This document shows, piece by piece, positions 22,972 through 31,159 of a DNA stretch of 37,346 nucleotides (position 1 is the stretch's first letter; every line of letters begins with the position of its first letter). The notes below the pieces were generated by a model. It searched no databases and was not told the DNA's origin. It saw only the letters and a list, made by a program, of their open reading frames with translations. A program made the translations under genes and the position numbers. The stretch spans positions 1 through 37,346 of the forward strand of contig JAIXXP010000091.1 in assembly GCA_027490665.1 (NCBI GenBank), given 5' to 3'. This DNA comes from Cryomorphaceae bacterium (GTDB taxonomy: Bacteria; Bacteroidota; Bacteroidia; Flavobacteriales_D; Crocinitomicaceae).

Positions 22972-25491
22972 TTATTTTTTCAAAACGTTGGCACCGGTAG
23001 AATCATTGAACCAAACGTATTCTGTACTCACCTGTCCGTCTCTTGTAAAATAAGTTTTGCCATTTTCATCGGTTGTTTGCTCGTAAACAACGCCGTAACC
23101 GTTCGGATCAACGACAACCCTTCGAATAATGACTTTTGTTACATAACCCTCTTTATTCTTGATTTGATAGGTCTTTTCGGTCATGGTGTTTACTGCGAAC
23201 AAAACTCCGTTTTCATCGCGCAAATAATTAGGAGTCGTTTTCAATTGAACTGTAGAAGCTGCAGTTTGCTGAATTTTCTCGTATTGTGCTTGTCCACCAA
23301 CGGTAGCAATTTCTTGCTCTTGCTGCTTGGTATAGGCAACTTCTTGTTGGCGTGCATTGAGCTCATTCATGTTTTGCTCAGCTTTTGCAGGCTCTTTCTG
23401 CGCTTGAAGATCTAAGCCGTTTTGAAACTCGTTGAGTCTTTTGAGTTCGTATTCTTGACGGCTATCCGCAGCTTTTGCTGTTGTTTGATCTTGATAGTCT
23501 TTGGCATCTTTCCAGGCACTGATGTTGTCGCTGTTCTCTTGTTGACGAAGCGCTGCATTTGCATCTCGAATCTGAACAGCTACTTCGTGTTCTTGGGTTT
23601 GTTGAGATTTATCGGCTTGCAGGGTTTGCTGTGTGTTATTGTTTTGACGTGCTGCTAAATCGCGCTGAGAACGGGTGAGTTCCAGTTGAGACATCGTTTC
23701 AAAGGAGCCGATTTGTGCATTCTGTTGCGAAAAATAATTTTGGTATTCAACTTCGGTGCGGATCTGTTGTTGGGTGCGGTAAGGAGCTTCTTGTTTGGCC
23801 TCGCGATTGAGTTGTAGGTCATTGAAAACCATAGAATTTTCACCACTCACAGCCTCGCCAGGAGCCGTTAGTCGAATACCGGCAGGTTCTGTAGGCACAT
23901 CGGGCTTCACTTTAGCGACTTGAACCGGCTTCAATATTTCACGAAGGGAATCGATGCTTTTTTGAAGAGCGGGTAATTCAGTTGGATTTAAATGTTGTTG
24001 TTGGACCTGCCCCACTGCGTAGACTTTTTCTAAGGCCTTGAATGCAGCCGCATTGTCTTTGGTTTTAACCAATAAATAGGCCGCTTTTCGGTCGTTGTAA
24101 TAAGTCTCCATTGTGGCGATCTTTTCTTTAAGCACAATGACCTCAGGCTCGTTTTGACGGCTTTTCATTGGATCAGAATTCAAAATAGATTTGGCTGTAC
24201 CGTAATACAAAGGTCCTTTATTGAAATTTTCATTGGCTTTGACCAACTGATTTTGATAAACCTGAGACATCGAGTTGATTCCTTCAGTAACCCGTTTCAT
24301 ACCTGCTTGCAACTCTTTTGAATAGGTATCAATGAGCGTTTGCTTGTGAAAGAGCGCTATTTGCTGATCCGCTTTTTTGTAAGTCTCAAGGGCGAGGTCG
24401 TATTTCTTTTGGACAAATTGGTCATTGGCCAATTTCATTGTTTTCTTGAGTTCCACTTCGTTTTGAATATCAAACCTGAGGTCTTTGAGAGCTGTTAATT
24501 GTGCATTGACGGTTTCTTTTTCTGTAGGTTTGATCAGCTGTGCTTCTTTGTATTTGGACTCTGCTTCGTCGTATTTCTTGGCCGTAACTAGTGCTGCAGC
24601 TGCTTTCATAGCATTCTGAAACGCTTGGGTTTTGTCCTGAGCATCTTTGGCCTCAGCAAGGAGTTTGTTGATTAGGGTTTGTTCTTGTGCAACGTTTGGA
24701 TTATTTGGGATAATGGCATCGGCCTCCTTCACTTTAGAACTGGCTAATTTGAGGTCATTGGCCTCTCTTGCGGCTACAGCTTCATTGAGCAAAGCCTTCT
24801 GACGCGCTTCGTCTTGACTGCGTTTGAGCGCAGCTGCTTGCGCGGTGGTAATTTGCGTTTTCTTTTGTGTGGCGAGTGAATCGTTTGGTCTGAGTACCAA
24901 AATAGAATCGAGGTAGATCAGGGCAAGATCTTGATTTTGTGTTGCCGCACTTTTATTGGCCGCCAGTAAAAGACGGTTGTAATTTTTTTGATCTTTTGCG
25001 TATTGATAAGCATCACGGGCTTTTTGATCGGCTTCGGTTTTGAGCAACGGCACCTGCACCAAAGCTCCTGAAGACCAGACATATTTATCTGTGATTTGAT
25101 TTTTTGAAAAGCTAAGATCGACATCTGGTCGGAGTTCATAGAGTTCACAGTTGAGGTCTCGGATCAATTGCAAGCCGTTAGGACTATTCCTTTGACCTTG
25201 TAGCGTGGTGAGGTCAAAAAGGATGAATTTAGTCTGGTAACCGCCCTTGGAGAGGCGAATTTGCAGCGGCGTACCTTGCAAAATTTTAGCCGAAGCGTAA
25301 AAATTACCGTTTTGGTCGCTGAGTGCTTTGGTGAGAACGGCATCTTGTTGCATGATGTCGATTGCCACACCATAAACAGATTGGTTGTCTAGTAAATTAT
25401 TGGTGCTGCCTTCAATTACCACAAGGAAATCGCGCTGGGCAAGAGACGCGAACGGCAAAAAGAGCAATATGAAGATAAAGAATCTTGTCAT
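22972..25491 (-). CDS. Large secreted TPR/coiled-coil protein, unknown function
   Basis: Product of 839 residues with a signal peptide (MTRFFIFILLFLPFASLA). Residues about 20-120 look like a carboxypeptidase-regulatory or Ig-like beta domain (LTKALSDQNGNFYASAKILQ, LQIRLSKGGYQTKFILFD). A long alpha region of about 160-520 with TPR-like repeats follows (DLALIYLDSILVLRPNDSLA, YDEAESKYKEAQLIKPTEKE). Residues about 570-740 are very rich in Gln, Glu, Asn and Ala and predicted coiled coil or disordered. The end (about 750-839) is a compact domain with YQIKNKEGYVTKVIIRRVVV and YGVVYEQTTDENGKTYFTRD. There is no lipobox and no T9SS domain, so it is probably periplasmic. It precedes mpl by five bases, which suggests an envelope or peptidoglycan role. 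I cannot name the family. Confidence 0.85.
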   Translation of the reverse strand: MTRFFIFILLFLPFASLAQRDFLVVIEGSTNNLLDNQSVYGVAIDIMQQDAVLTKALSDQNGNFYASAKILQGTPLQIRLSKGGYQTKFILFDLTTLQGQRNSPNGLQLIRDLNCELYELRPDVDLSFSKNQITDKYVWSSGALVQVPLLKTEADQKARDAYQYAKDQKNYNRLLLAANKSAATQNQDLALIYLDSILVLRPNDSLATQKKTQITTAQAAALKRSQDEARQKALLNEAVAAREANDLKLASSKVKEADAIIPNNPNVAQEQTLINKLLAEAKDAQDKTQAFQNAMKAAAALVTAKKYDEAESKYKEAQLIKPTEKETVNAQLTALKDLRFDIQNEVELKKTMKLANDQFVQKKYDLALETYKKADQQIALFHKQTLIDTYSKELQAGMKRVTEGINSMSQVYQNQLVKANENFNKGPLYYGTAKSILNSDPMKSRQNEPEVIVLKEKIATMETYYNDRKAAYLLVKTKDNAAAFKALEKVYAVGQVQQQHLNPTELPALQKSIDSLREILKPVQVAKVKPDVPTEPAGIRLTAPGEAVSGENSMVFNDLQLNREAKQEAPYRTQQQIRTEVEYQNYFSQQNAQIGSFETMSQLELTRSQRDLAARQNNNTQQTLQADKSQQTQEHEVAVQIRDANAALRQQENSDNISAWKDAKDYQDQTTAKAADSRQEYELKRLNEFQNGLDLQAQKEPAKAEQNMNELNARQQEVAYTKQQEQEIATVGGQAQYEKIQQTAASTVQLKTTPNYLRDENGVLFAVNTMTEKTYQIKNKEGYVTKVIIRRVVVDPNGYGVVYEQTTDENGKTYFTRDGQVSTEYVWFNDSTGANVLKK

Positions 25492-25533
25492 GTCATTGAG
25501 GGTTTGTCAAATGACCATTTCAACGCAATTTGG

Positions 25534-25541
25534 TACATTTG
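25534..25541 (+). promoter_or_regulatory. -7 box TACATTTG for the FAD oxidoreductase gene
   Basis: TACATTTG is a perfect TAnnTTTG match about 40 bases before the ATG at 25582, giving a leader of about 35 bases. The nearest upstream TTTG (25503-25506) is 27 bases away, too far for an ideal -33. This 90-base gap also holds the start of the divergent TPR gene, for which no clean -7 box is seen. Confidence 0.5.
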
Positions 25542-25581
25542 TTTCAAACACAAATTTGCTAAAAATCAACGAGTAAAAAAA

Positions 25582-26703
25582 ATGCTGCGATATGATCAAT
25601 TGAGTTACTGGGAACGCACGCAATATCTGAGCGAGCAAACCTTTGGAATTATTGGCGCGGGGCTCGTGGGTATGTCTACTGCGCTTTCCTTGCGAGAGCG
25701 CTTTCCAACGGAGAAAATTGTAGTACTCGAACGCGGTTATTTACCCACAGGTGCCAGCACCAAGAATGCGGGTTTTGCTTGTTTTGGTAGCCCTACTGAA
25801 TTGAAAGACGACCTAGAAAACATGTCAGAAACACGCGTTTGGGAAACCGTAGCGCTTCGGCTTGAAGGGCTTGCACTACTTCAAAAACGAGTCGGAGCCA
25901 GTCAAATGGACTACAAAAAATGCGGATCCTGGGATTTAATCGGGCAGAAAGAAGCTACACTCGAGCCCGATTTCCTGGCCTATCTGAATAGCGAAATGAA
26001 ACAAAATTTTGGCCTTGAGCAGGTCTATAGTACCGACCACAACTTTCAACAAAAATTTAGATTTAACGGCTATAAGGCAGCTTACTTCAATGCTTACGAA
26101 GGCAGCCTCGATACGGGCAAACTCATCCATGCCCTTTACAAACAGTGCATTGCTGCAGACATTCAATTTTTATTTGCATCGGAAGTAAAGCATTGGGTTT
26201 CGAATGCACAAAATGTGGAAGTCCATACCCAACATGGCGCACTCGATGTGCAACAGCTGTTCTTGTGCACCAACGGATTTGCCCAAGCATCCTTTCCAAA
26301 TGAATTGCGCCCAGCTCGCGCACAAGTATTGCTTACCAAACCTCTCTCACACGACATCAAGGGTACTTTTCACTCTGACCGCGGCTACTATTACTTTAGA
26401 GACATTGGCCAAAGAATCCTTCTTGGCGGCGGCCGTAACCTCGACTTCGAAACAGAAACGAGCACTACATTTGCACAAAACGCGCGCATCAGAGCCGCTT
26501 TAATTGACAAACTAACACATGAAATTCTGCCTGGGCAAGCTTTTGAAATCGAACAAGAGTGGTCAGGCATCATGTGTGTTGGCGATGAAAAGAAACCAAT
26601 TATTCGATCGCTGAACAAAAACGTGCACGCAGGTGTTCGAATGGGAGGAATGGGCATCGCAATTGGCTCCGCCGTAGGAGATGCCCTGAGTAAAATGGTA
26701 TAA
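25582..26703 (+). CDS. FAD-dependent oxidoreductase of the DAO family
   Basis: Product of 373 residues. The start at 25582 is chosen over an in-frame ATG at 25504 because the extra residues lie upstream of the promoter box and do not look conserved. The FAD-binding Rossmann motif FGIIGAGLVGMSTALSLRER (GxGxxG at 25-30) and the ribose-binding Glu50 place it in the D-amino-acid oxidase/glycine oxidase group. STKNAGFACFGSPTEL follows the flavin loop. The C-terminal YYYFRDIGQRILLGGGRNLD and EQEWSGIMCVGDEKKPIIRS match this branch, and GVRMGGMGIAIGSAVG closes the FAD site. Likely substrates are amino acids or other secondary amines, but none can be named. The next gene starts one base after the stop. 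Confidence 0.9.
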   Translation: MLRYDQLSYWERTQYLSEQTFGIIGAGLVGMSTALSLRERFPTEKIVVLERGYLPTGASTKNAGFACFGSPTELKDDLENMSETRVWETVALRLEGLALLQKRVGASQMDYKKCGSWDLIGQKEATLEPDFLAYLNSEMKQNFGLEQVYSTDHNFQQKFRFNGYKAAYFNAYEGSLDTGKLIHALYKQCIAADIQFLFASEVKHWVSNAQNVEVHTQHGALDVQQLFLCTNGFAQASFPNELRPARAQVLLTKPLSHDIKGTFHSDRGYYYFRDIGQRILLGGGRNLDFETETSTTFAQNARIRAALIDKLTHEILPGQAFEIEQEWSGIMCVGDEKKPIIRSLNKNVHAGVRMGGMGIAIGSAVGDALSKMV

Positions 26704-26704
26704 A

Positions 26705-27181
26705 ATGAAGCAAGAGAAACAGGCTAAAGATGAATTTGTCAATCCAATTGACCCGGATAAAATTGCTGAAAATCCGCACCTTTTGCCTTATGCACACACC
26801 GTTGGTGGAGCAGTCATCAAGCCCGAAGACACCGGCAAGCTCAAAGGCCGTGCGCTTAGTGCCATGAACCAACAAACCGACATGCAGCTTTCTCAAATCT
26901 ATGAGCAAATGCAATTGCTAGCGGCACAGGCTCAAAAGATACAAACACGCAAATCAATTTCAGACTACATCTATCAAACTGAATTGCGTTTTGAACCGCT
27001 CATCAATCACGTCTACCACCTTTACAGAAAATCCGACCTCAAACTGATGCTCTCGCTTATAGGCCCTAATTCTTGGGGTAAATCAGGAGCTGAGCTCACC
27101 TTTTTGGCGAGTGTGAAGTTATTGGCTGATCATACTTGGGAAGTTCTCGAACAAAATCCGGACTTCGACTTTAACGGATAA
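26705..27181 (+). CDS. DUF2452 family cytoplasmic protein
   Basis: Product of 158 residues, acidic and without signal peptide or membrane segment. It matches what I know of DUF2452: NPHLLPYAHTVGGAVIKPED, TGKLKGRALSAMNQQTDMQL, then a helix with QIYEQMQLLAAQAQKIQTRK, and a C-terminal half with FEPLINHVYHLYRK and SLIGPNSWGKS. The family is widespread in Bacteroidota and has no established function. It lies one base downstream of the oxidoreductase gene, so the two are cotranscribed. Its last 11 bases overlap the end of the convergent yaaA gene. No terminator is visible at this convergence. Confidence 0.82.
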   Translation: MKQEKQAKDEFVNPIDPDKIAENPHLLPYAHTVGGAVIKPEDTGKLKGRALSAMNQQTDMQLSQIYEQMQLLAAQAQKIQTRKSISDYIYQTELRFEPLINHVYHLYRKSDLKLMLSLIGPNSWGKSGAELTFLASVKLLADHTWEVLEQNPDFDFNG

Positions 27182-27920
27182 ATACCAGGTCGTTAGCCCC
27201 TGATTTTTCTGAACTGTATTGATAGCCTAAGTCAGTAAAATTCTTGACCTCCAAAGGCGCGCCTAAATTGTTCATTGCGCACCAACGTGCCATGGTACCG
27301 CGGGCTTGCTTCGAAAAGACCGATACTGCTTTGAGTTGACCACTTTTCTCTTCAAAAAAATGCGGCGTCACCATCCGCGAACGCAACTTTGGCGACTGAA
27401 TAAGATCGCTATATTCCGAACTCGCTAAATTCAACAAGAATTCATCTTTAGCTAGGGACTTCAAGAGCTGATTTTCAACTTTAAGCCGCCAAAATTCGTA
27501 TAATGATTGACCGCTAGGTGCTACTCCGCGTTGGGCCATTTCCAAACGATACATTTCAATTTGATCCAAAGGCTTTAACAGACCATAAACTCCGGAGAGT
27601 ATAAATAAGTTGTCTTGTAGGTAAGCCAATTCTTCTTGCGAACACGTAGCGGCATCAAGCGCCTTAAAAGCTTCACCAATGTACGCAAACAACGCAGGAC
27701 TTGTAGAGACTTGATTCTTTTTTGAACCCCAAGTTTGAATAAGAGAAAAGGTTTCTGCTGCTTTGGTTTCAGAAAGTTTCATGCGGATACTCAGTTCCTT
27801 GACCGACCATGCTTTTAATTGCTGCATCATCAACTTCGCATCTTTCAAAAGAACGGGCCGGCCCTTAGAAGGCATCTGATAAGAGCGCATGAGCTTCGCT
27901 GGGGATAAAATGAGTTTCAT
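27171..27920 (-). CDS. yaaA: Peroxide stress protein YaaA (DUF328)
   Basis: Product of 249 residues, the usual length. YaaA binds DNA and lowers free intracellular iron during hydrogen peroxide stress in E. coli. Family landmarks are all present: the opening MKLILSPAKLM, LFILSGVYGLLKPLDQIEMY with YRLEMAQRG near residue 125, a YEFWRLKVENQL helix, and VFSKQARGTMARWCAMNNL near 205. It stands alone on the minus strand, convergent with the DUF2452 gene and divergent from the large T9SS cargo gene at 28001. No TAnnTTTG box was found before its start. Confidence 0.93.
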   Translation of the reverse strand: MKLILSPAKLMRSYQMPSKGRPVLLKDAKLMMQQLKAWSVKELSIRMKLSETKAAETFSLIQTWGSKKNQVSTSPALFAYIGEAFKALDAATCSQEELAYLQDNLFILSGVYGLLKPLDQIEMYRLEMAQRGVAPSGQSLYEFWRLKVENQLLKSLAKDEFLLNLASSEYSDLIQSPKLRSRMVTPHFFEEKSGQLKAVSVFSKQARGTMARWCAMNNLGAPLEVKNFTDLGYQYSSEKSGANDLVFIR

Positions 27921-28000
27921 TGCCCGTAAAATTACATGTAAAGACTATAATTCAGATAAATTTTCATAAATTCAGCACGCTAAACTCAAAACCAACTCAA

Positions 28001-31000
28001 ATGAAACTGCTCAGCATCTTTGGTACGTTCATACTTTGCTCCCAATTATTTGCACAAGAAGCAACGTTTTATGGCTATATCAGCCCTACTACTGCAACAC
28101 TTGTTCCTGCTTCAGACCAAGCCGATGCTAAAAAAGACATCGTTATCCCGAATTTCAAAGGTCGCGAGTTTCCTGTTCAGATAAGTACAAATGCCCACCA
28201 GCCAGACTGGGTTTGGCAACAACATCAAAACTCCCAGAAAACAAGCTCTGCAAGCCTACTTTGGCAGGTTCAAGGAATCGGTAATGGTATCTCACCTCCA
28301 GACCCATCGGGTGAAGCAGATTCAACAGTATATATTCAAGGAACCAACGCAGGCAGCGGAGGCTCGTACAAAATTTTCAATAAATCCACAGGGGCTGCTG
28401 TGAGCGGCACACTTGTAATGGCAACCACCCTTGGTAGCCCAACCGTTACAGGCCTCGGTGACCCTGTTATTCTTTATTACAAAAGTGCCAAACGCTGGAT
28501 CATTACCCAATTTTCTACGCAAGCACAGAAGAAATTATTGGTTTATGTCTCCCAAACCAGCGACCCGCAAGGCGCATACCATTTCTACCAATTTACTTGT
28601 CCTAATTTCCCTGACTATCCGAAATGGAGCATCTCTGAAACTTCAGACGCCTTGCTCGCTTCTACCAATGAAGGAGGTCCGCCACGCGTATACGCCATGA
28701 AGCTCGGTGCACTTGTTTCAGGTGCCAGCTCGCCTTTTATCGGCATGGCTATAGGATACACGCTCAATGGTTTTGGTTTTCAATCCATTACACCTGTAGA
28801 CCTCGAAGGTGATTTAGCTGCCCCAGCAGGGCAAAAACCACTTTTCGTGCGCCACCGCGACGACGAAAAACACTCCAATGGCTCTCCAGACAGCCCGACC
28901 AACGACTGGATTGAAATCTGGGAAATGACCATCAACTGGACCAACAACACAGGAAGCGTTGCTAAAATTCAAGATGTTCCCATCACAGAAATTGACTCTG
29001 ACTTATGCGGTCTTACTAGTTTTTCGTGCATTGCACAACCAGGCACAACCGTCAAACTCGATCCACTACGCGAATGCGTGATGTACAAAGCGCCAATGCG
29101 CGTTTTCAATGACCATCAGTCCATGGCACTTTGCTTGTCGACAGACGTCAACGGGAACAACCGAGCTGGGGTGCGCTGGCTTGAGCTTCGCCGCCCAACT
29201 GGCAGCACTGGTTCTTGGACTGTTTATCAAGAAGGTACTTATGCCCCCGGCACTACACTCAACCGCTGGATGCCTTCGATCAATATTGACAAGTACGGAA
29301 ATATCATGTTGGCCTATTCTACTTCAGGTGCAACCGCGCCCGACTACCCTTCCATACAAATGACCGGACGCAAAGCATGTGATCCACTGGGTCAAATGAC
29401 AGTCCCAGAAATGGTGATCAAGCAAGGAATATCAGCACGCACCTCCAATACACGCTGGGGCGACTACCACCACATGTGTGTAGACGACTTTGACGGCCTC
29501 ACATTTTACTACACGGGGGTGGTCATGAATTCAAATAACAATATCGTCACAAACGTTTCTGCATTTAAAATGAACCCAGATAGCCTTGATCTAGCCATTC
29601 TAGACGCTTTCACTGTACAAACGGGAGGCATTTGTGGGGCAAGTACGCAAATTGCTGTTGTTGTCGAAAATAGAGGTGCTAACGCTGTCAATACATTTAC
29701 GGTATCTGCACAAGCCGGAAGCGCCAGCGCTAGCAGTCAAAATTATACAAGTAGCAATCTTGGTAGCTACCAGCAAATCGATACCATATACATTACTGCA
29801 TCTGGTCTTGTTACCGGCACAAATACCATTCTACTTCAGCTCTCGAATGTCAACACAAATGGAAACGACGAAAATACCTGTAACGACGATTATACATTCA
29901 GTATTTCCGTAATCGGTGCAACGACCACTACTGTAAACCCTGTAGTGAGTCAACAACCAAGTTGCAATGCAAGCAATGGCGAAATCCAACTTCTCGCGAG
30001 TGGTGTCAACAGTCCGTTTACATATTCAATCAATAATTCTTCACCGCAAAGTGCCAATACCTTCGCTAATATCGGCGCCGGAACTTATACTTACACCGTA
30101 ACTGACAACCAAGGCTGCTCGGCGTCCGGAAGCATTACAGTTGCCGCGACCACAACCATCGGAGCAACGCTTGCACAAACCACCACCATTGCTTGTGCGG
30201 GTTCACAAACTGCCAACTTGGTAGTGACACCAGCGGGTGGCACAGCTCCTTACAGCTACTCCATTAACAGTGGTGCAGACCAAGCCAGCAATGCGTTCAA
30301 CAACCTAGGTGCGGGCACCTACACAATTGGTGTTATCGACGCCAACGGCTGCAGTACGAGCATTCTTTACACAGTAACAGAGCCAGCCCCACTCAATGTA
30401 AACATGATCCCGACCATGATCAGTTGCAATGGTGCCAACGACGGCATTCTAACAGCCCAAGTGAACGGAGGCACAAGCCCTTATACTTATGCAATTAACG
30501 GCGGAACGGCGGTTGTAAATCCGGTTTTCAATAACTTACCAGCGGGCACTTACATGCTTACTGCCACCGATGCAAATGGTTGCCAACAAGCGTTTACAAG
30601 TACCATCACTGAGCCTAGCGCCTTAACGCTCGTTGCCAGCACAACCGTTTCAAACGGCAACGACGGTACAATAGCGCTTTCTGGCGCAGGTGGAAATTCA
30701 CCTTATACCTATTCTATGGACGGCCAGACCTACTATTCTGGTTCTTTCTTCTCGAATTTAGCCATCGGTACTTATACTTGCTATGTCAAAGACAACAACG
30801 GCTGCATCACTACAATTGAAGTAACGGTCAATAGTTCAAGCCTTTCAGAATTAACCTTTGACCTCATGAGTCTTTATCCGAATCCGAACAATGGCATTTT
30901 TGAACTCGAAATCGAAGGCGTGAATAGTGCAAGTTTAGACGCGAAACTTTTCAATGCGCAAGGGCAACAAGTGGCAGTCTTCGTTCTCAAAAGCAACAAT

Positions 31001-31111
31001 GGTAAAGTCAAACAAACAGTTGAACTCAGTCCGAAAATTGCAGCCGGAACATACTATCTTGGTGTTTATGAGCAAACACAAGGCGCCGTTATTCAATTTG
31101 TAAAGCAATAA
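28001..31111 (+). CDS. Large T9SS-exported protein with SprB-like repeats
   Basis: Product of 1036 residues. The ATG at 28001 gives the signal peptide (MKLLSIFGTFILCSQLFAQ); the open frame extends upstream but without one. Residues about 95-520 form a propeller-like globular region. It includes GIGNGISPPDPSGEADSTVY, DDEKHSNGSPDSPTNDWIEI, MPSINIDKYGNIMLAYSTSG and SNTRWGDYHHMCVDDFDGLT, similar to large Bacteroidota exported proteins of unknown function. A CARDB-like beta domain follows (ICGASTQIAVVVENRGANAV). Four SprB-like repeats run to about residue 945, then a T9SS type A domain (LYPNPNNGIFELEIEG) to the end. SprB is the mobile adhesin of gliding, but the repeat also occurs in many other exported proteins. 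The role is probably adhesion or surface display. It appears monocistronic. Confidence 0.88.
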   Translation: MKLLSIFGTFILCSQLFAQEATFYGYISPTTATLVPASDQADAKKDIVIPNFKGREFPVQISTNAHQPDWVWQQHQNSQKTSSASLLWQVQGIGNGISPPDPSGEADSTVYIQGTNAGSGGSYKIFNKSTGAAVSGTLVMATTLGSPTVTGLGDPVILYYKSAKRWIITQFSTQAQKKLLVYVSQTSDPQGAYHFYQFTCPNFPDYPKWSISETSDALLASTNEGGPPRVYAMKLGALVSGASSPFIGMAIGYTLNGFGFQSITPVDLEGDLAAPAGQKPLFVRHRDDEKHSNGSPDSPTNDWIEIWEMTINWTNNTGSVAKIQDVPITEIDSDLCGLTSFSCIAQPGTTVKLDPLRECVMYKAPMRVFNDHQSMALCLSTDVNGNNRAGVRWLELRRPTGSTGSWTVYQEGTYAPGTTLNRWMPSINIDKYGNIMLAYSTSGATAPDYPSIQMTGRKACDPLGQMTVPEMVIKQGISARTSNTRWGDYHHMCVDDFDGLTFYYTGVVMNSNNNIVTNVSAFKMNPDSLDLAILDAFTVQTGGICGASTQIAVVVENRGANAVNTFTVSAQAGSASASSQNYTSSNLGSYQQIDTIYITASGLVTGTNTILLQLSNVNTNGNDENTCNDDYTFSISVIGATTTTVNPVVSQQPSCNASNGEIQLLASGVNSPFTYSINNSSPQSANTFANIGAGTYTYTVTDNQGCSASGSITVAATTTIGATLAQTTTIACAGSQTANLVVTPAGGTAPYSYSINSGADQASNAFNNLGAGTYTIGVIDANGCSTSILYTVTEPAPLNVNMIPTMISCNGANDGILTAQVNGGTSPYTYAINGGTAVVNPVFNNLPAGTYMLTATDANGCQQAFTSTITEPSALTLVASTTVSNGNDGTIALSGAGGNSPYTYSMDGQTYYSGSFFSNLAIGTYTCYVKDNNGCITTIEVTVNSSSLSELTFDLMSLYPNPNNGIFELEIEGVNSASLDAKLFNAQGQQVAVFVLKSNNGKVKQTVELSPKIAAGTYYLGVYEQTQGAVIQFVKQ
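29941..30834 (+). repeat. Four tandem SprB-like repeats within the T9SS cargo gene
   Basis: Four units of about 70-78 codons share the pattern Cys-Asn-Gly...Gly-x-SPYTYSINGG...FNNLGAGTYTYTVTDNQGC...ITEPs. Unit boundaries are roughly 29941-30162, 30163-30390, 30391-30624 and 30625-30834. The units match SprB repeat (PF13573) in layout. The last has lost the N-terminal Cys. They have diverged at the DNA level, so recent duplication is unlikely. Confidence 0.8.
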
Positions 31112-31159
31112 GCCTACAAATCAAACCGAAGAGGCTAGTTGAATTCCTAAATGAAAAGA

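Noticed and set aside
25504..25581. Upstream start for the FAD oxidoreductase
   Set aside because: The extra residues include the promoter box and do not resemble the family's N-terminus. The ATG at 25582 leaves the usual spacing before the FAD motif.
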